Below are positions 25,269 to 33,182 of a stretch of 64,000 nucleotides of DNA, in pieces. The notes below the pieces were generated by a model. That model was not told where the DNA came from, made no database searches, and saw nothing but the letters and a program-made list of their open reading frames with translations. Source of the stretch: Phaeobacter sp. 22II1-1F12B (GTDB taxonomy: Bacteria > Pseudomonadota > Alphaproteobacteria > Rhodobacterales > Rhodobacteraceae); assembly GCF_002210165.1 (NCBI RefSeq), contig NZ_AQQP01000001.1, positions 372,001 to 436,000 on the forward strand. Reading direction: 5' to 3'. A program made the translations under genes and the position numbers. Each line of letters opens with the position of its first letter. The first letter of the stretch is position 1.

Positions 25269-25538
25269 ATGAAGGTTGAATATCAAAGCTTGCATGCCCA
25301 CCATCGTCTTGCCTCGGTAGAGAAGAACTCCCATCGTGAGCTAGATGCCCTGTTTTTTTATGAAATTCTCAAGCTAGGCGAAAACTCTACGAGTTCGAAA
25401 GAGTTCTCTGGCGGTAATGGCGCAATGCAGATGAAGTCATTTTTGTATCAAGAATGGGCTAGAATGGCGGCGCTAAGCCTAGCTGGAACGTCGGCCTCTA
25501 TCGTAGATACTTCCGGAGCAAGTCAAGATGAAACCTGA
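25269..25538 (+). CDS. Small FlgJ/CheL-like rod-binding protein
   Basis: An 89-residue protein starting at ATG 25269 after GAGAGAGGGT. The segment 'ELDALFFYEILKLGE' and the later 'QEWARMAALSLAGT' fit the short rod-binding (FlgJ N-terminal, CheL-type) proteins of alphaproteobacteria, which lack the muramidase domain. The end overlaps the flgN-like gene by 11 bp, suggesting coupling. The family call is by size, pattern and position only. Confidence 0.55.
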   Translation: MKVEYQSLHAHHRLASVEKNSHRELDALFFYEILKLGENSTSSKEFSGGNGAMQMKSFLYQEWARMAALSLAGTSASIVDTSGASQDET

Positions 25539-25890
25539 CAATGCGAATGTGAAGGACCTTATGAGGTTAGACTGTGTTTTGGAGGAGCAAAAAGATGCTC
25601 TCATGCGTGGAGAAATTCAAGACTTAAACCAAATATGCTTGCAGAAACCAATCGAAAATTTTTTGCAAATTGGAATCGAGGACCTGAAAGCTTTCAGCGT
25701 TGAAACGATACGTCGAAAACTTGAAAGAAACGAAAGGCTTTATGACAGCGCTATTAAAGGGATTGAGTCTGCCAAGAGCCGGCTGAACGACCTTTCGAAG
25801 GCTCAACAGAAATTTTCGACATACACGAGAGATGGTAAGTCGAAGAAAGTAACCATAATGCGGTTGGATTCTTTCGAGCGTAAATTTTAG
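25528..25890 (+). CDS. flgN: FlgN-like export chaperone
   Basis: A 120-residue, all-helical, charged protein ('LDCVLEEQKDALMRGEIQDL', then long amphipathic helices, ending in a basic tail). This matches the shape of FlgN, the chaperone for hook-filament junction proteins FlgK and FlgL. It overlaps the flgJ-like gene by 11 bp. No flgK or flgL is in the window. Sequence similarity within this family is low, so the call leans on the E-x-(E/Q)-x-x-AL pattern near the N-terminus and on context. Confidence 0.65.
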   Translation: MKPDNANVKDLMRLDCVLEEQKDALMRGEIQDLNQICLQKPIENFLQIGIEDLKAFSVETIRRKLERNERLYDSAIKGIESAKSRLNDLSKAQQKFSTYTRDGKSKKVTIMRLDSFERKF

Positions 25891-26076
25891 AAAATCGTAT
25901 TCACTCCAGAAGCATTAGTTCACTAGATGTTAAGGAGTTTATTTGAATATTTGTGTGCGCTTGAGATCAATGTGGCACGAAGCCAGATTCGGCTATCGTA
26001 CGGGAAAGAATGCCTGTTCTTGACCTTTTTTGGTTGAATAATAGGGTGAATATGCCCTTATGAGATAGGACGAAAT

Positions 26077-26901
26077 ATGTCTAGCATTCTGACTAACAAT
26101 GGCGCTATGGTTGCGCTGCAAACGCTCAAATCAGTTAACATGAGCTTGGATAAGACCCAAAATGAGATATCCACTGGGAAATCAATATCCGGAGCAAAAG
26201 ATAATTCTGCTATTTGGGCCATATCAAAGGTAATGGAATCCGACGTAGTTGGATTTCAAGCCGTATCAGACTCCTTGGCTCTTGGCGAATCAACGGTAGC
26301 CGTCGCTTTGGCTGGTGCTGAGCAAATAACGAATATACTGAATCAGATTAAGGAAAAAGTCGTCGCCGCGACCGGTGAAAACGTTGATTTTACCAAGCTT
26401 GGTGCCGACGTTACCGAGTTGACGAACCAAGTGACGTCAATAATTGGCGCGTCACAATTTAATGGCATGAATCTGCTGAACGACGATGGCGTGAATCTTA
26501 CGGTTCTGTCCTCTATCGATCGGGATAGTAGTGGCACAGTTACCGCGTCGAATATCACTGTTACGGCCGTTGACTTTACTTCCAATCTCGACCTGTCGGA
26601 TATCGATGTTTCGGACTCAACCACCGCAGAAGGCTCCATTACAGCGATAGAAGCTCATATCCAAACTGCAGTAGATGGTGCAGCCGCTCTTGGTGCTTCG
26701 TCAAAACGAATCTCCGAGCAATCCATTTTTGTCGGTAAGATTATGGATGCAATGAAGTCTGGTATTGGTTCTTTGGTTGACGCTGATATGGAAGCCGCCT
26801 CTGCTCGGCTTCAAGCGCTTCAAACGCAACAGCAGTTGGGCGTGCAAGCTCTTTCGATTGCGAACCAGGCTCCTCAGACAATCCTGTCGCTCTTTAGGTA
26901 A
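26077..26901 (+). CDS. fliC: Flagellin
   Basis: A 274-residue flagellin, short as is common in alphaproteobacteria. The N-terminal D0/D1 helices ('SSILTNNGAMVALQTLKSVN', 'GKSISGAKDNSAIWAISKVM') and C-terminal D1/D0 ('LVDADMEAASARLQALQTQQ', 'LSIANQAPQTILSLFR') are well kept, with a small variable centre. It has AGGAC before the ATG and a perfect terminator hairpin 6 bp after the stop. It is followed by flaF and flbT, its usual post-transcriptional regulators. The 186 bp upstream hold no sigma-28 or sigma-54 consensus that I can defend. Confidence 0.96.
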   Translation: MSSILTNNGAMVALQTLKSVNMSLDKTQNEISTGKSISGAKDNSAIWAISKVMESDVVGFQAVSDSLALGESTVAVALAGAEQITNILNQIKEKVVAATGENVDFTKLGADVTELTNQVTSIIGASQFNGMNLLNDDGVNLTVLSSIDRDSSGTVTASNITVTAVDFTSNLDLSDIDVSDSTTAEGSITAIEAHIQTAVDGAAALGASSKRISEQSIFVGKIMDAMKSGIGSLVDADMEAASARLQALQTQQQLGVQALSIANQAPQTILSLFR

Positions 26902-26906
26902 ACTAA

Positions 26907-26933
26907 CGACTGGGGCGGTTACCGCCCCAGTCG
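26907..26933 (+). terminator. Flagellin terminator
   Basis: CGACTGGGGCGGT (26907-26919) pairs with ACCGCCCCAGTCG (26921-26933), a perfect 13-bp stem with a minimal loop, followed by TCCTCTTT. It would separate abundant flagellin mRNA from flaF-flbT. Confidence 0.88.
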
Positions 26934-26966
26934 TCCTCTTTCTAGGCGATTTTAAAAGGTTGTTTC

Positions 26967-27329
26967 GTGACAAATTCGAGCAGAGCATTCGAAGCTTATT
27001 CAAACTCAGTCTTACCGACACGGACTTCTCGTGATCTGGAGTACAAGGTATTAGCGCGTATCACTCGCAAACTGAAAGTGGCTTCTGAGAACCCAGATAT
27101 CAAGTTTCCAGTCCTGGCTAATGCGCTTCATGAGAACAGAAGGTTGTGGAGTGCATTTGCCGTGGATGTTGCTAATCAAAAAAATATGCTTCCTGACGAC
27201 GTTCGAGCAAGAATTTTGTACTTGGCGGAATTTACGTGGTGGCAGACTAGTTTGATTTTGCAAGGAAAGGGCAGTTGTAGCGATTTGATTTCGGTGAATA
27301 TGTCGATTTTGCGTGGGTTGAGAAATTAG
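26967..27329 (+). CDS. flaF: Flagellar biosynthesis regulator FlaF
   Basis: A 120-residue protein starting at GTG 26967 (AAAAGGT upstream). Family features: 'AFEAYSNSV', 'RDLEYKVLARITRKL', 'ALHENRRLWSAFAVDVANQKNMLPDDVRARILYLAEF' (in part). In Caulobacter FlaF promotes flagellin translation and secretion and counteracts FlbT. It follows the flagellin terminator and precedes flbT by 9 bp, the standard alphaproteobacterial order. Confidence 0.94.
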   Translation: MTNSSRAFEAYSNSVLPTRTSRDLEYKVLARITRKLKVASENPDIKFPVLANALHENRRLWSAFAVDVANQKNMLPDDVRARILYLAEFTWWQTSLILQGKGSCSDLISVNMSILRGLRN

Positions 27330-27338
27330 GGAAATAGA

Positions 27339-27743
27339 ATGACTGGACTTGTAATAAAGCTTGCACCGAAGGAACGGATACTAATCAATGGTGCAGTCAT
27401 TGAAAATGGAGACCGGCGCGGGCGACTCACTATAGTTACCTCAGGCGCGAACATCCTTCGGTTAAAAGACGCTATTCACCCGAGAGATGCGACAACTCCC
27501 GTAAAAAGAGTTTGTTATTCTGCTCAGCTAATTTTAACCGGTGACTGTGATCCAGCGCAAGCTAAGCCCGGATTGCTCAAGTCTATAGAGGAGTTGAGTC
27601 AAGTATTTACTGATTCCGATAGTCGAAGTTTATTGACTAATGCAACAAAAGCTTTACTTCACGGAGAGTACTATAAGTTTTTAAAGGTTCTTAGAACGTT
27701 ATTGCCTCGGGAGGAGAGAGTCCTTAATTCTCGTATGGGGTAA
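27339..27743 (+). CDS. flbT: Flagellin mRNA repressor FlbT
   Basis: A 134-residue protein with the FlbT pattern 'LVIKLAPKERILINGAVIENGDRRGRL' (in part) and the C-terminal helical 'ALLHGEYYKFLKVLRTLLPRE'. FlbT binds the flagellin mRNA leader and destabilises it until the hook is complete. It is the last flagellar gene of this block: about 105 bp later an IS fragment begins, so flgF/flgG or other genes that often follow are not here. Confidence 0.94.
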   Translation: MTGLVIKLAPKERILINGAVIENGDRRGRLTIVTSGANILRLKDAIHPRDATTPVKRVCYSAQLILTGDCDPAQAKPGLLKSIEELSQVFTDSDSRSLLTNATKALLHGEYYKFLKVLRTLLPREERVLNSRMG

Positions 27744-27849
27744 AGGTAAACTTGGAATTGATGATGAGGATCATGGTCATTTTTTTTGACAAACATTTGG
27801 ACGCGATTTTGGGGCGAATGTGCTGCGAGAGTGGGTAGCCTGATCTGAC

Positions 27850-28507
27850 TGGTCCGATATGATTGTTAGTGCATGACTGGCCTCTGGTCCATCTGGATGA
27901 TGGTTTCAGGGGCTGGTGGCCGATAGCCGAGTGCACTGTGCGGCCGCTTGGTGTTGTAGTGTTTTCTCCAGGCTTCGACGATGATCTGAGCCTCTCTCAC
28001 AGAGTAGAACAGTTCATGGTTCAGCAGCTCGTCCGGGAACCTGGCGTTGAAGCTCTCCACATAGCCGTTCTCCCAAGGGCTGCCCGGTTCGATAAAGGCG
28101 GTCTTCGTACCGACTGCTGTGATCCAATCACGAACCGCCCTGGTAACGAACTCGGGGCCATTGTTGCTGCGCACAAATGCCGGCGGCCCTCTCAGAATGA
28201 AGAGATCGGTGAGAGCGTCGATCACGTCGGTCGAGTTCAGCTTCCGCTTCACCCTGATCGACAGGCATTCCCGGATGAACTCATCGAGGATGTTCAAAGT
28301 GCGGAATGCCTTGCCGTCGTCAGTACGGCAATGGACAAAGTCGTAGCTCCAGACGTGGTTGCGGCGTTCGGGCCTCAGGCGGATGCATGATCCGTCGTTC
28401 AGCCAAAGCCGGCTCTTCTTTGCTTGCTTGCGCGGCTCCTTCAGCCCCTGAAACCATCATCCCGATGGACCGAAGACCGATCATGCACTAACAATCAAAT
28501 TGGACCA
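27850..28507. mobile_element. Two head-to-head fragments of one IS3-family element
   Basis: TGGTCC...GATTGTTAGTGCATG at 27850-27875 and its near-complement ending at 28507 look like inverted terminal repeats, but both are the same (right) end of the IS: each includes the transposase C-terminus 'MDxRPxMH-stop'. The left copy keeps about two-thirds of orfB on the minus strand (27866-28440). The right copy keeps only about 65 bp on the plus strand. They join at about 28441 within a short shared CAGCCC-like stretch. No target duplication flanks the unit. Confidence 0.75.
27866..28440 (-). pseudogene. IS3-family OrfB, N-terminally truncated
   Basis: Minus-strand frame from about 28440 ('KKSRLWLNDGSCIRLRPERR', 'NHVWSYDFV') through the DDE core ('GPEFVTRAVRDWI', 'WENGYVESFNARF') to stop at 27866 after 'MDQRPVMH'. 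The first third of OrfB and all of OrfA are missing. The catalytic Asp region near 'RTDDGKAFRTLNILDEF' and the Glu of 'VESFN' are kept, and no internal stop was seen. Confidence 0.82.
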
Positions 28508-28595
28508 CTCAGGCGGGGCTGATCAGCAAAGGCTGGTACCAATTATGATCTACAATCTAGAAAAATTAACAATTTATGAGGATCCTTGCGATAAA

Positions 28596-28671
28596 TGGTG
28601 CCCCCACACGGACTCGAACCGCGGACCTACTGATTACAAATCAGTTGCTCTACCAGCTGAGCTATAGGGGC
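28596..28671 (-). tRNA. tRNA-Thr(TGT)
   Basis: On the minus strand GCCCCTA pairs with TGGGGGC (one G-T), followed by A and an encoded CCA. The anticodon stem ACTGA/TCAGT encloses TTTGTAA, so the anticodon is TGT. T-arm GCGGTTCGAGTCCGT is standard. It stands alone between IS debris and the puuB gene. Confidence 0.96.
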
Positions 28672-28904
28672 TCCTGTGACGTCGATTGTATCGACAAAGC
28701 GTCACACGCCTTCTCCACTGTCCCTACATTGCAGCACAGTTTCAGGTGCAGGCCGTTTAGCAGGGGTTCTCGGCTCGGACAAGAGTAATTGATGCAGATT
28801 CTGAAGGTTGAGTGTACTCTGTCGGCGACGTATAGGTGGTTGCTTTGGGCCATCGAAAAATCCGGTTCCACGGGTAGCTCAATCGGCTGATCATTGCGCA
28901 GAAA

Positions 28905-28928
28905 ATTCTGAAATAGCTATTTCAGAAT
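28905..28928 (-). terminator. Perfect 24-bp palindrome after the polyamine operon
   Basis: ATTCTGAAATAG and CTATTTCAGAAT are adjacent perfect complements, about 40 bp beyond the puuB stop and followed on the minus strand by TTT. It may be a terminator or, as an uninterrupted dyad, a protein-binding site. The remaining bases from 28672 to 28966 hold no gene. Confidence 0.5.
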
Positions 28929-28966
28929 CGCCAATCGCATGCGTTGGAAGCTGGAAAGATTTTTGC

Positions 28967-30283
28967 CTATCGATCGGCAAATGCGCGAGCAAGGTATAGC
29001 GGCGGCATGAAGATTCGGCGGATCGATGCAAGCGGGAAGGTTGCGAGAGGTTGCTTCATCGCACCGGGGTAACGATCTCTCCCTTGGATCAGTTCTGCAA
29101 GCAGCATGCCGGAATAACTACCCATAGCCACGCCGTTACCGTGGTAGGCCATGCCGGCGTATAGGCCAGGATGCCCGGGAACCTGGCCGACAAAGGGAAG
29201 CCTGTTTCTGGCGATGCAGACCATACCTGACCAGCTGTGTGGCGATTCCACGTTGCGCCAAGCCGGGAACATCCGTTCGAAATCGCGGCGGTTATTGGCG
29301 CGGGCACGTTGCTCTGCCCGGGGAGACGATTGCAGGCCGCCTCTCATACCGAACAGAAAACGGCGGTCGGGCATCAGCCGGAAATAGTGCAGAAGGTTCC
29401 GCGTATCGTAGCTCGCCTGTTCACTGGTCCATCCCTGCGCGTTCAGTTCTTCTTGCGTGAGCGGACGCGTCACCAGCACATTTGATTGCGCGGGCATATA
29501 GCGCCCGCGCAGCCACTCAGGAATATCCTCGCTCGAGTATCCGTTCGTGGCGAGGATTACCCTTTGTGCACGCACTTTGCCGGATGGGGTGGCAAGCTCA
29601 AAGGTGTCGGACAAACGCTTGATGTTAGAAACCGGTGCATTGCTGAACAGTTTCGCTCCGTTACTTTGCGCGGCTTCCGCGATACCGAACAGGTACTTCC
29701 TTGGATTAAGCCCAAAGCCGATCGGCAGAGTCAGGGCTCCGTGGAAAGGCCCGCCAAGTCCATGCGCGGCAAGGTCTTTCTTTTCGATCAAGATAGGCTC
29801 GACACCGGAAGCGGAAATTGCCTCGGCCGATTTCCGCAAATCCTCCATGTCCTTTGGGCGGTGAGCAAGTTTGGTTTCACCGTTGGAATGGCGGTCCACG
29901 TCCATATCGAAGCGGTTGATCAGGTCTTCGGCGAAGCTGACTGCATCTTGCTCGGCCTGCCAGTATTCGGCTGCGGCACTGGCGCCAATCCGGCGGGCAA
30001 GCGCCTCCTCCGTAATCATCGATCCGCCCAGACAACAGAAACCGCCATTGCGACCCGACGCGCCCCATCCTGGATACTGGGCTTCCAGAAGAGCAACTGA
30101 AATTCCCGCCTCGGCAAGGTGCAGCGCTGCGGAAACACCGGTGAAGCCACCGCCGATGATGGCAACGTCGGTCTTTACGTCGCCCTCAAGCCGGGTCCAT
30201 TCAGGCGCTTCAATGGTCTCGTCCCACCAGCACCCCGAGCGCGGGCCGCTTCCATAGGCGTAGTCTGAATAGATGCGTTTCAT
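28967..30283 (-). CDS. FAD-dependent amine oxidase, gamma-glutamylputrescine-oxidase-like
   Basis: A 438-residue DAO-family flavoprotein (COG0665). The FAD-binding motif 'DVAIIGGGFTGVSAALHLAEAG' starts near residue 39, and 'GWGASGRNGGFC' and the C-terminal 'YAGMAYHGNGVAMGSYSGMLLAE' (in part) fit PuuB/OrdL-type oxidases. These oxidise the amine of gamma-glutamylputrescine or related substrates to an aldehyde. It is last in the potF-potA-potB-potC operon, with its ATG overlapping the potC stop by 1 bp, so its substrate is probably a polyamine derivative. The exact substrate cannot be read from sequence. Confidence 0.85.
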   Translation of the reverse strand: MKRIYSDYAYGSGPRSGCWWDETIEAPEWTRLEGDVKTDVAIIGGGFTGVSAALHLAEAGISVALLEAQYPGWGASGRNGGFCCLGGSMITEEALARRIGASAAAEYWQAEQDAVSFAEDLINRFDMDVDRHSNGETKLAHRPKDMEDLRKSAEAISASGVEPILIEKKDLAAHGLGGPFHGALTLPIGFGLNPRKYLFGIAEAAQSNGAKLFSNAPVSNIKRLSDTFELATPSGKVRAQRVILATNGYSSEDIPEWLRGRYMPAQSNVLVTRPLTQEELNAQGWTSEQASYDTRNLLHYFRLMPDRRFLFGMRGGLQSSPRAEQRARANNRRDFERMFPAWRNVESPHSWSGMVCIARNRLPFVGQVPGHPGLYAGMAYHGNGVAMGSYSGMLLAELIQGRDRYPGAMKQPLATFPLASIRRIFMPPLYLARAFADR

Positions 30284-31098
30284 CAGCTTCGGACAGCCAT
30301 GAGTTCTTCCTCACGCTCTCGCACCATCTTGCGCTTGGACACGAGAGAGGCCGTGATTACCCCAACGGTCACGATAGAAATCATGATGGTCGACAGGGCG
30401 TTTATTTCGGGGCTGACCCCAAGCCGTACGGCAGAGAAAATCTTGATCGGAAGCGTCGTTGCCGAAGGGCCGGTTGCGAACGAAGCAATAACCAGATCGT
30501 CAAGGGAAAGGGTGAAAGCCAGCAACCAGCCCGAAATGACCGCCGGAGCGATGATTGGCAGTGTTACAAGCCGGAACGCTTGGGCAGACGAACATCCAAG
30601 GTCAAGCGCGGCTTCCTCAAGCGACTTGTCGAACGTCGCAAGCCGAGACGAAACGACGACCGAGACATAGCACATCGAGAACGTCGTATGAGCGAGAACG
30701 ATGGTCAGAACGCCCCTCTCCAACCCGATCCCGATAAACAGCAGGAGCAGTGAAAGACCGGTAATGACTTCGGGCATGACCAGCGGCGCATAAATCATTC
30801 CCGAAAACAGCGTACGACCGAAAAACCTCCCGGAGCGGATCAGGACATAGGCTGCCGCTGTGCCAAGGATCGTGGCAAGGGTGGATGAAAAGACGGCCAC
30901 GCGCAGCGTCACCCACGCGGCATCTAGAAAGGCCTCGTTGGCAAGCAACTCCCCGTACCACTTGGTCGAGAAGCCGGCCCATACAGTGACAAGCTTGGAT
31001 TCGTTGAAGCTGAAGATGACCAGAATGATCATCGGGATATATAGAAACGCGAACCCGAGGGTGAGCGAAACCGCGTTGAACCAGCTGAACCTGCTCAT
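30283..31098 (-). CDS. potC: Polyamine ABC transporter permease, PotC/PotI-type
   Basis: A 271-residue inner-membrane permease with six predicted helices. The EAA loop is near 'LEEAALDLGCSSAQAFRLVTLP'. It pairs with the PotB-type permease whose stop it overlaps by 4 bp. Substrate class (putrescine/spermidine) is inferred from the operon and the PotD/PotF-like binding protein. Intact, normal length. Confidence 0.92.
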   Translation of the reverse strand: MSRFSWFNAVSLTLGFAFLYIPMIILVIFSFNESKLVTVWAGFSTKWYGELLANEAFLDAAWVTLRVAVFSSTLATILGTAAAYVLIRSGRFFGRTLFSGMIYAPLVMPEVITGLSLLLLFIGIGLERGVLTIVLAHTTFSMCYVSVVVSSRLATFDKSLEEAALDLGCSSAQAFRLVTLPIIAPAVISGWLLAFTLSLDDLVIASFATGPSATTLPIKIFSAVRLGVSPEINALSTIMISIVTVGVITASLVSKRKMVREREEELMAVRS

Positions 31099-31976
31099 TG
31101 ATCAGCCTCCGATGCACGTTGCTGGTTACGCTGGAACAGCACGATCGGGATGATGAGGATCAACAGCAAAACCACTGCGACGGCAGAGGCCACGGGCCAG
31201 TCGCGGTTCGAGAAGAACTCTTCCCAAAGAACCTTACCGATCATCAATGTCCCTGAACCACCAAGCAGCGAGGGGATTACGAATTCACCCAAAGCCGGAA
31301 TGAATACAAGGAAGCAGCCAGCAATGATCCCGTTGCGCGACATTGGCACCGTCACAAGCCAAAAGGCACTTAGCCGGGAACAACCAAGATCTTCGGCAGC
31401 CTCGATCAATGATCCATCAAGCCGGTCAAGCGCGGCATAGATCGGCAGGACCATGAACGGCAGATAGGTATAGACAATCCCGATATAGACCGCCGTGTTG
31501 GTGTTCAGGATTGTCAGTGGCGTTGAAATGATGCCGGTCCACAGGAGGAACTGGTTCAGGAAACCTTCTTGGCTGAGGATGCCCATCCATGCGTAAACGC
31601 GGATAAGGAAAGACGTCCAGAATGGCAGGATGATCAGCATCATCAGCGTCGGGCGCCATTCTTCCGGTGCTCGGGCCATCCCGTAGGCGACCGGATATCC
31701 GATCATCAATGTCAGGGCGGTTGAAACCAGCGCGATGAAAAGGCTTGAGAGATACGCTTTCCAGTACAGGCTGTCCTGAGTCAGAAAGACGAAATTTTCG
31801 AAATCCAACTCTGCCAGAAAAGCGCCGATGCCTTCCTCCCAGCTGAATTGGGGGAAATACGGCGGAATGGACAGGGCAACGTCCGACAGCGAGATCTTTA
31901 CGACGATGAGGAATGGTACCAGGAACAGCGCAAGCAGCCAGGCATAGGGCAGGGCGATCAGGGCAAACCGGCGCAT
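31095..31976 (-). CDS. potB: Polyamine ABC transporter permease, PotB/PotH-type
   Basis: A 293-residue permease with six helices and the EAA motif in 'LIEAAEDLGCSRLSAFWLVTVP'. 'IGYPVAYGMARAPEEW' and 'LPFWTSFLIRVYAWM' are typical of PotB/PotH. It lies 16 bp downstream of potA and overlaps potC by 4 bp, forming the heterodimeric channel with it. Confidence 0.92.
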   Translation of the reverse strand: MRRFALIALPYAWLLALFLVPFLIVVKISLSDVALSIPPYFPQFSWEEGIGAFLAELDFENFVFLTQDSLYWKAYLSSLFIALVSTALTLMIGYPVAYGMARAPEEWRPTLMMLIILPFWTSFLIRVYAWMGILSQEGFLNQFLLWTGIISTPLTILNTNTAVYIGIVYTYLPFMVLPIYAALDRLDGSLIEAAEDLGCSRLSAFWLVTVPMSRNGIIAGCFLVFIPALGEFVIPSLLGGSGTLMIGKVLWEEFFSNRDWPVASAVAVVLLLILIIPIVLFQRNQQRASEADQ

Positions 31977-31992
31977 CAGGATGCTCCTCGTG

Positions 31993-33120
31993 TCATCGTG
32001 CCAGCATCACGCCAGCCGTCGCAGTCCAAGACAGCCAGACCTGATCTTCCCAGGTAAAGGAACGGCGTGCGATGCGGCGCGTGTTGGCCGTCTGAGCCTT
32101 GATGATTGTGCCGTTCGGCAATTCGACGTGATAGGTCGACAGGTTGCCGAGATAGGCAATGTCGTGGATTTTCCCCTGCACGCAGTTGTCCGCAGCCTCT
32201 GGCTTGTCCGCCGTGATCGTAATTTTTTCCGGGCGGATCGCCATATAGCAGGTCTGACCATTATCGAACTTTGCAGAGGTCGCAGCGTGCAGCGCTTGCT
32301 GACCTTCGGCCCAGTCGATTTCGTACTGCCCTTCTTCAAGAAAACGGGCACGGCCTTCGATGATGTTCACATCACCGATGAAGTCGGCGACATAGACGGA
32401 ATTGGGTGTTTCGTAGATGCGGTCAGGGGTTGCGACCTGCATCAACTTGCCTTCGTCCATAACCGCAACCCGGCTGGCGACGGTCATCGCTTCTTCCTGA
32501 TCGTGCGTCACGATGACAAATGTGGTGCCGGTCTTTTCCTGAATGTCCATCAGTTCGAACTGGGTATCCTGACGCAATTTTGCGTCCAAGGCGCCAAGCG
32601 GTTCATCAAGCAACAGAAGTGTCGGCGCTTTAGCCAGCGATCGGGCAAGCGCAACACGTTGCCGCTGACCACCGGAAATCTGGTGCGGTTTCCTTTTTGC
32701 AAACCGCTCAAGTCGCGTCAGGCGTAGCATTTCATGCACACGGGTCGCGATGGTTTCCTTGTCCTTGCCTTCGCGCTTCAGACCAAATGCGATGTTTTCC
32801 CAGATGGTTAGATGCGGAAACAGCGCATAGGACTGGAACATCATGTTCACGGCACGCTTGTTCGGGGGCACGGGTACGATGTTTCGCCCAGAGAGCTCGA
32901 TCTGGCCGGAAGTCGGGTTTTCGAACCCGGCAAGCATGCGCATCATCGTCGTCTTGCCGCAGCCCGATGGGCCGAGCAAAGCAAAGAATTCCCGCTCGTA
33001 AATATCGAGCGACAGATTGTCGATGGCGGTAAAGCTACCGAATTTCTTGGTAACGTTCTGAAACCGGATTAGTGGTTTCTGTTCCGGGTCTTCCCATGGG
33101 GCGAATACGGTCGAATTCAA
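31993..33120 (-). CDS. potA: Polyamine ABC transporter ATPase, PotA/PotG-type
   Basis: 375 residues from TTG 33120, chosen because GAGGGACGG lies just upstream and the product then begins close to the conserved 'LIRFQNVTKKFGSF'; a longer frame from 33210 would overlap the potF end and code through a hairpin. Walker A GPSGCGKTT, Q-loop 'MMFQSYALFPHL', signature 'SGGQRQR', Walker B 'LLLLDEPLGALD' and H-loop 'VTHDQEEA' are all present. A C-terminal TOBE-like domain follows (about 280-370). It energises the potB/potC channel. Confidence 0.94.
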   Translation of the reverse strand: MNSTVFAPWEDPEQKPLIRFQNVTKKFGSFTAIDNLSLDIYEREFFALLGPSGCGKTTMMRMLAGFENPTSGQIELSGRNIVPVPPNKRAVNMMFQSYALFPHLTIWENIAFGLKREGKDKETIATRVHEMLRLTRLERFAKRKPHQISGGQRQRVALARSLAKAPTLLLLDEPLGALDAKLRQDTQFELMDIQEKTGTTFVIVTHDQEEAMTVASRVAVMDEGKLMQVATPDRIYETPNSVYVADFIGDVNIIEGRARFLEEGQYEIDWAEGQQALHAATSAKFDNGQTCYMAIRPEKITITADKPEAADNCVQGKIHDIAYLGNLSTYHVELPNGTIIKAQTANTRRIARRSFTWEDQVWLSWTATAGVMLAR

Positions 33121-33143
33121 AAGCCGTCCCTCGTTTTTGATTG

Positions 33144-33173
33144 TCGGGGCAGGCCACTGTGAACCTGCCCCGA
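33144..33173 (-). promoter_or_regulatory. Intercistronic hairpin after potF
   Basis: TCGGGGCAGG (33144-33153) pairs perfectly with CCTGCCCCGA (33164-33173) in the potF-potA gap. Such hairpins commonly protect the binding-protein mRNA and reduce readthrough, giving excess binding protein. The second ABC operon has one at the same relative position (41545-41566). Confidence 0.65.
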
Positions 33174-33182
33174 AGCCCGGTA

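Noticed and set aside
25891-26076. Sigma-54-like site (TGGCAC near 25972) before flagellin
   Set aside because: The TTGC half at the correct spacing is missing.
28861-28895. tRNA-like string (GGGTAGCTCAATCGGCTGA) after tRNA-Thr
   Set aside because: Only a D-arm-like segment; no acceptor, anticodon or T arm follows.
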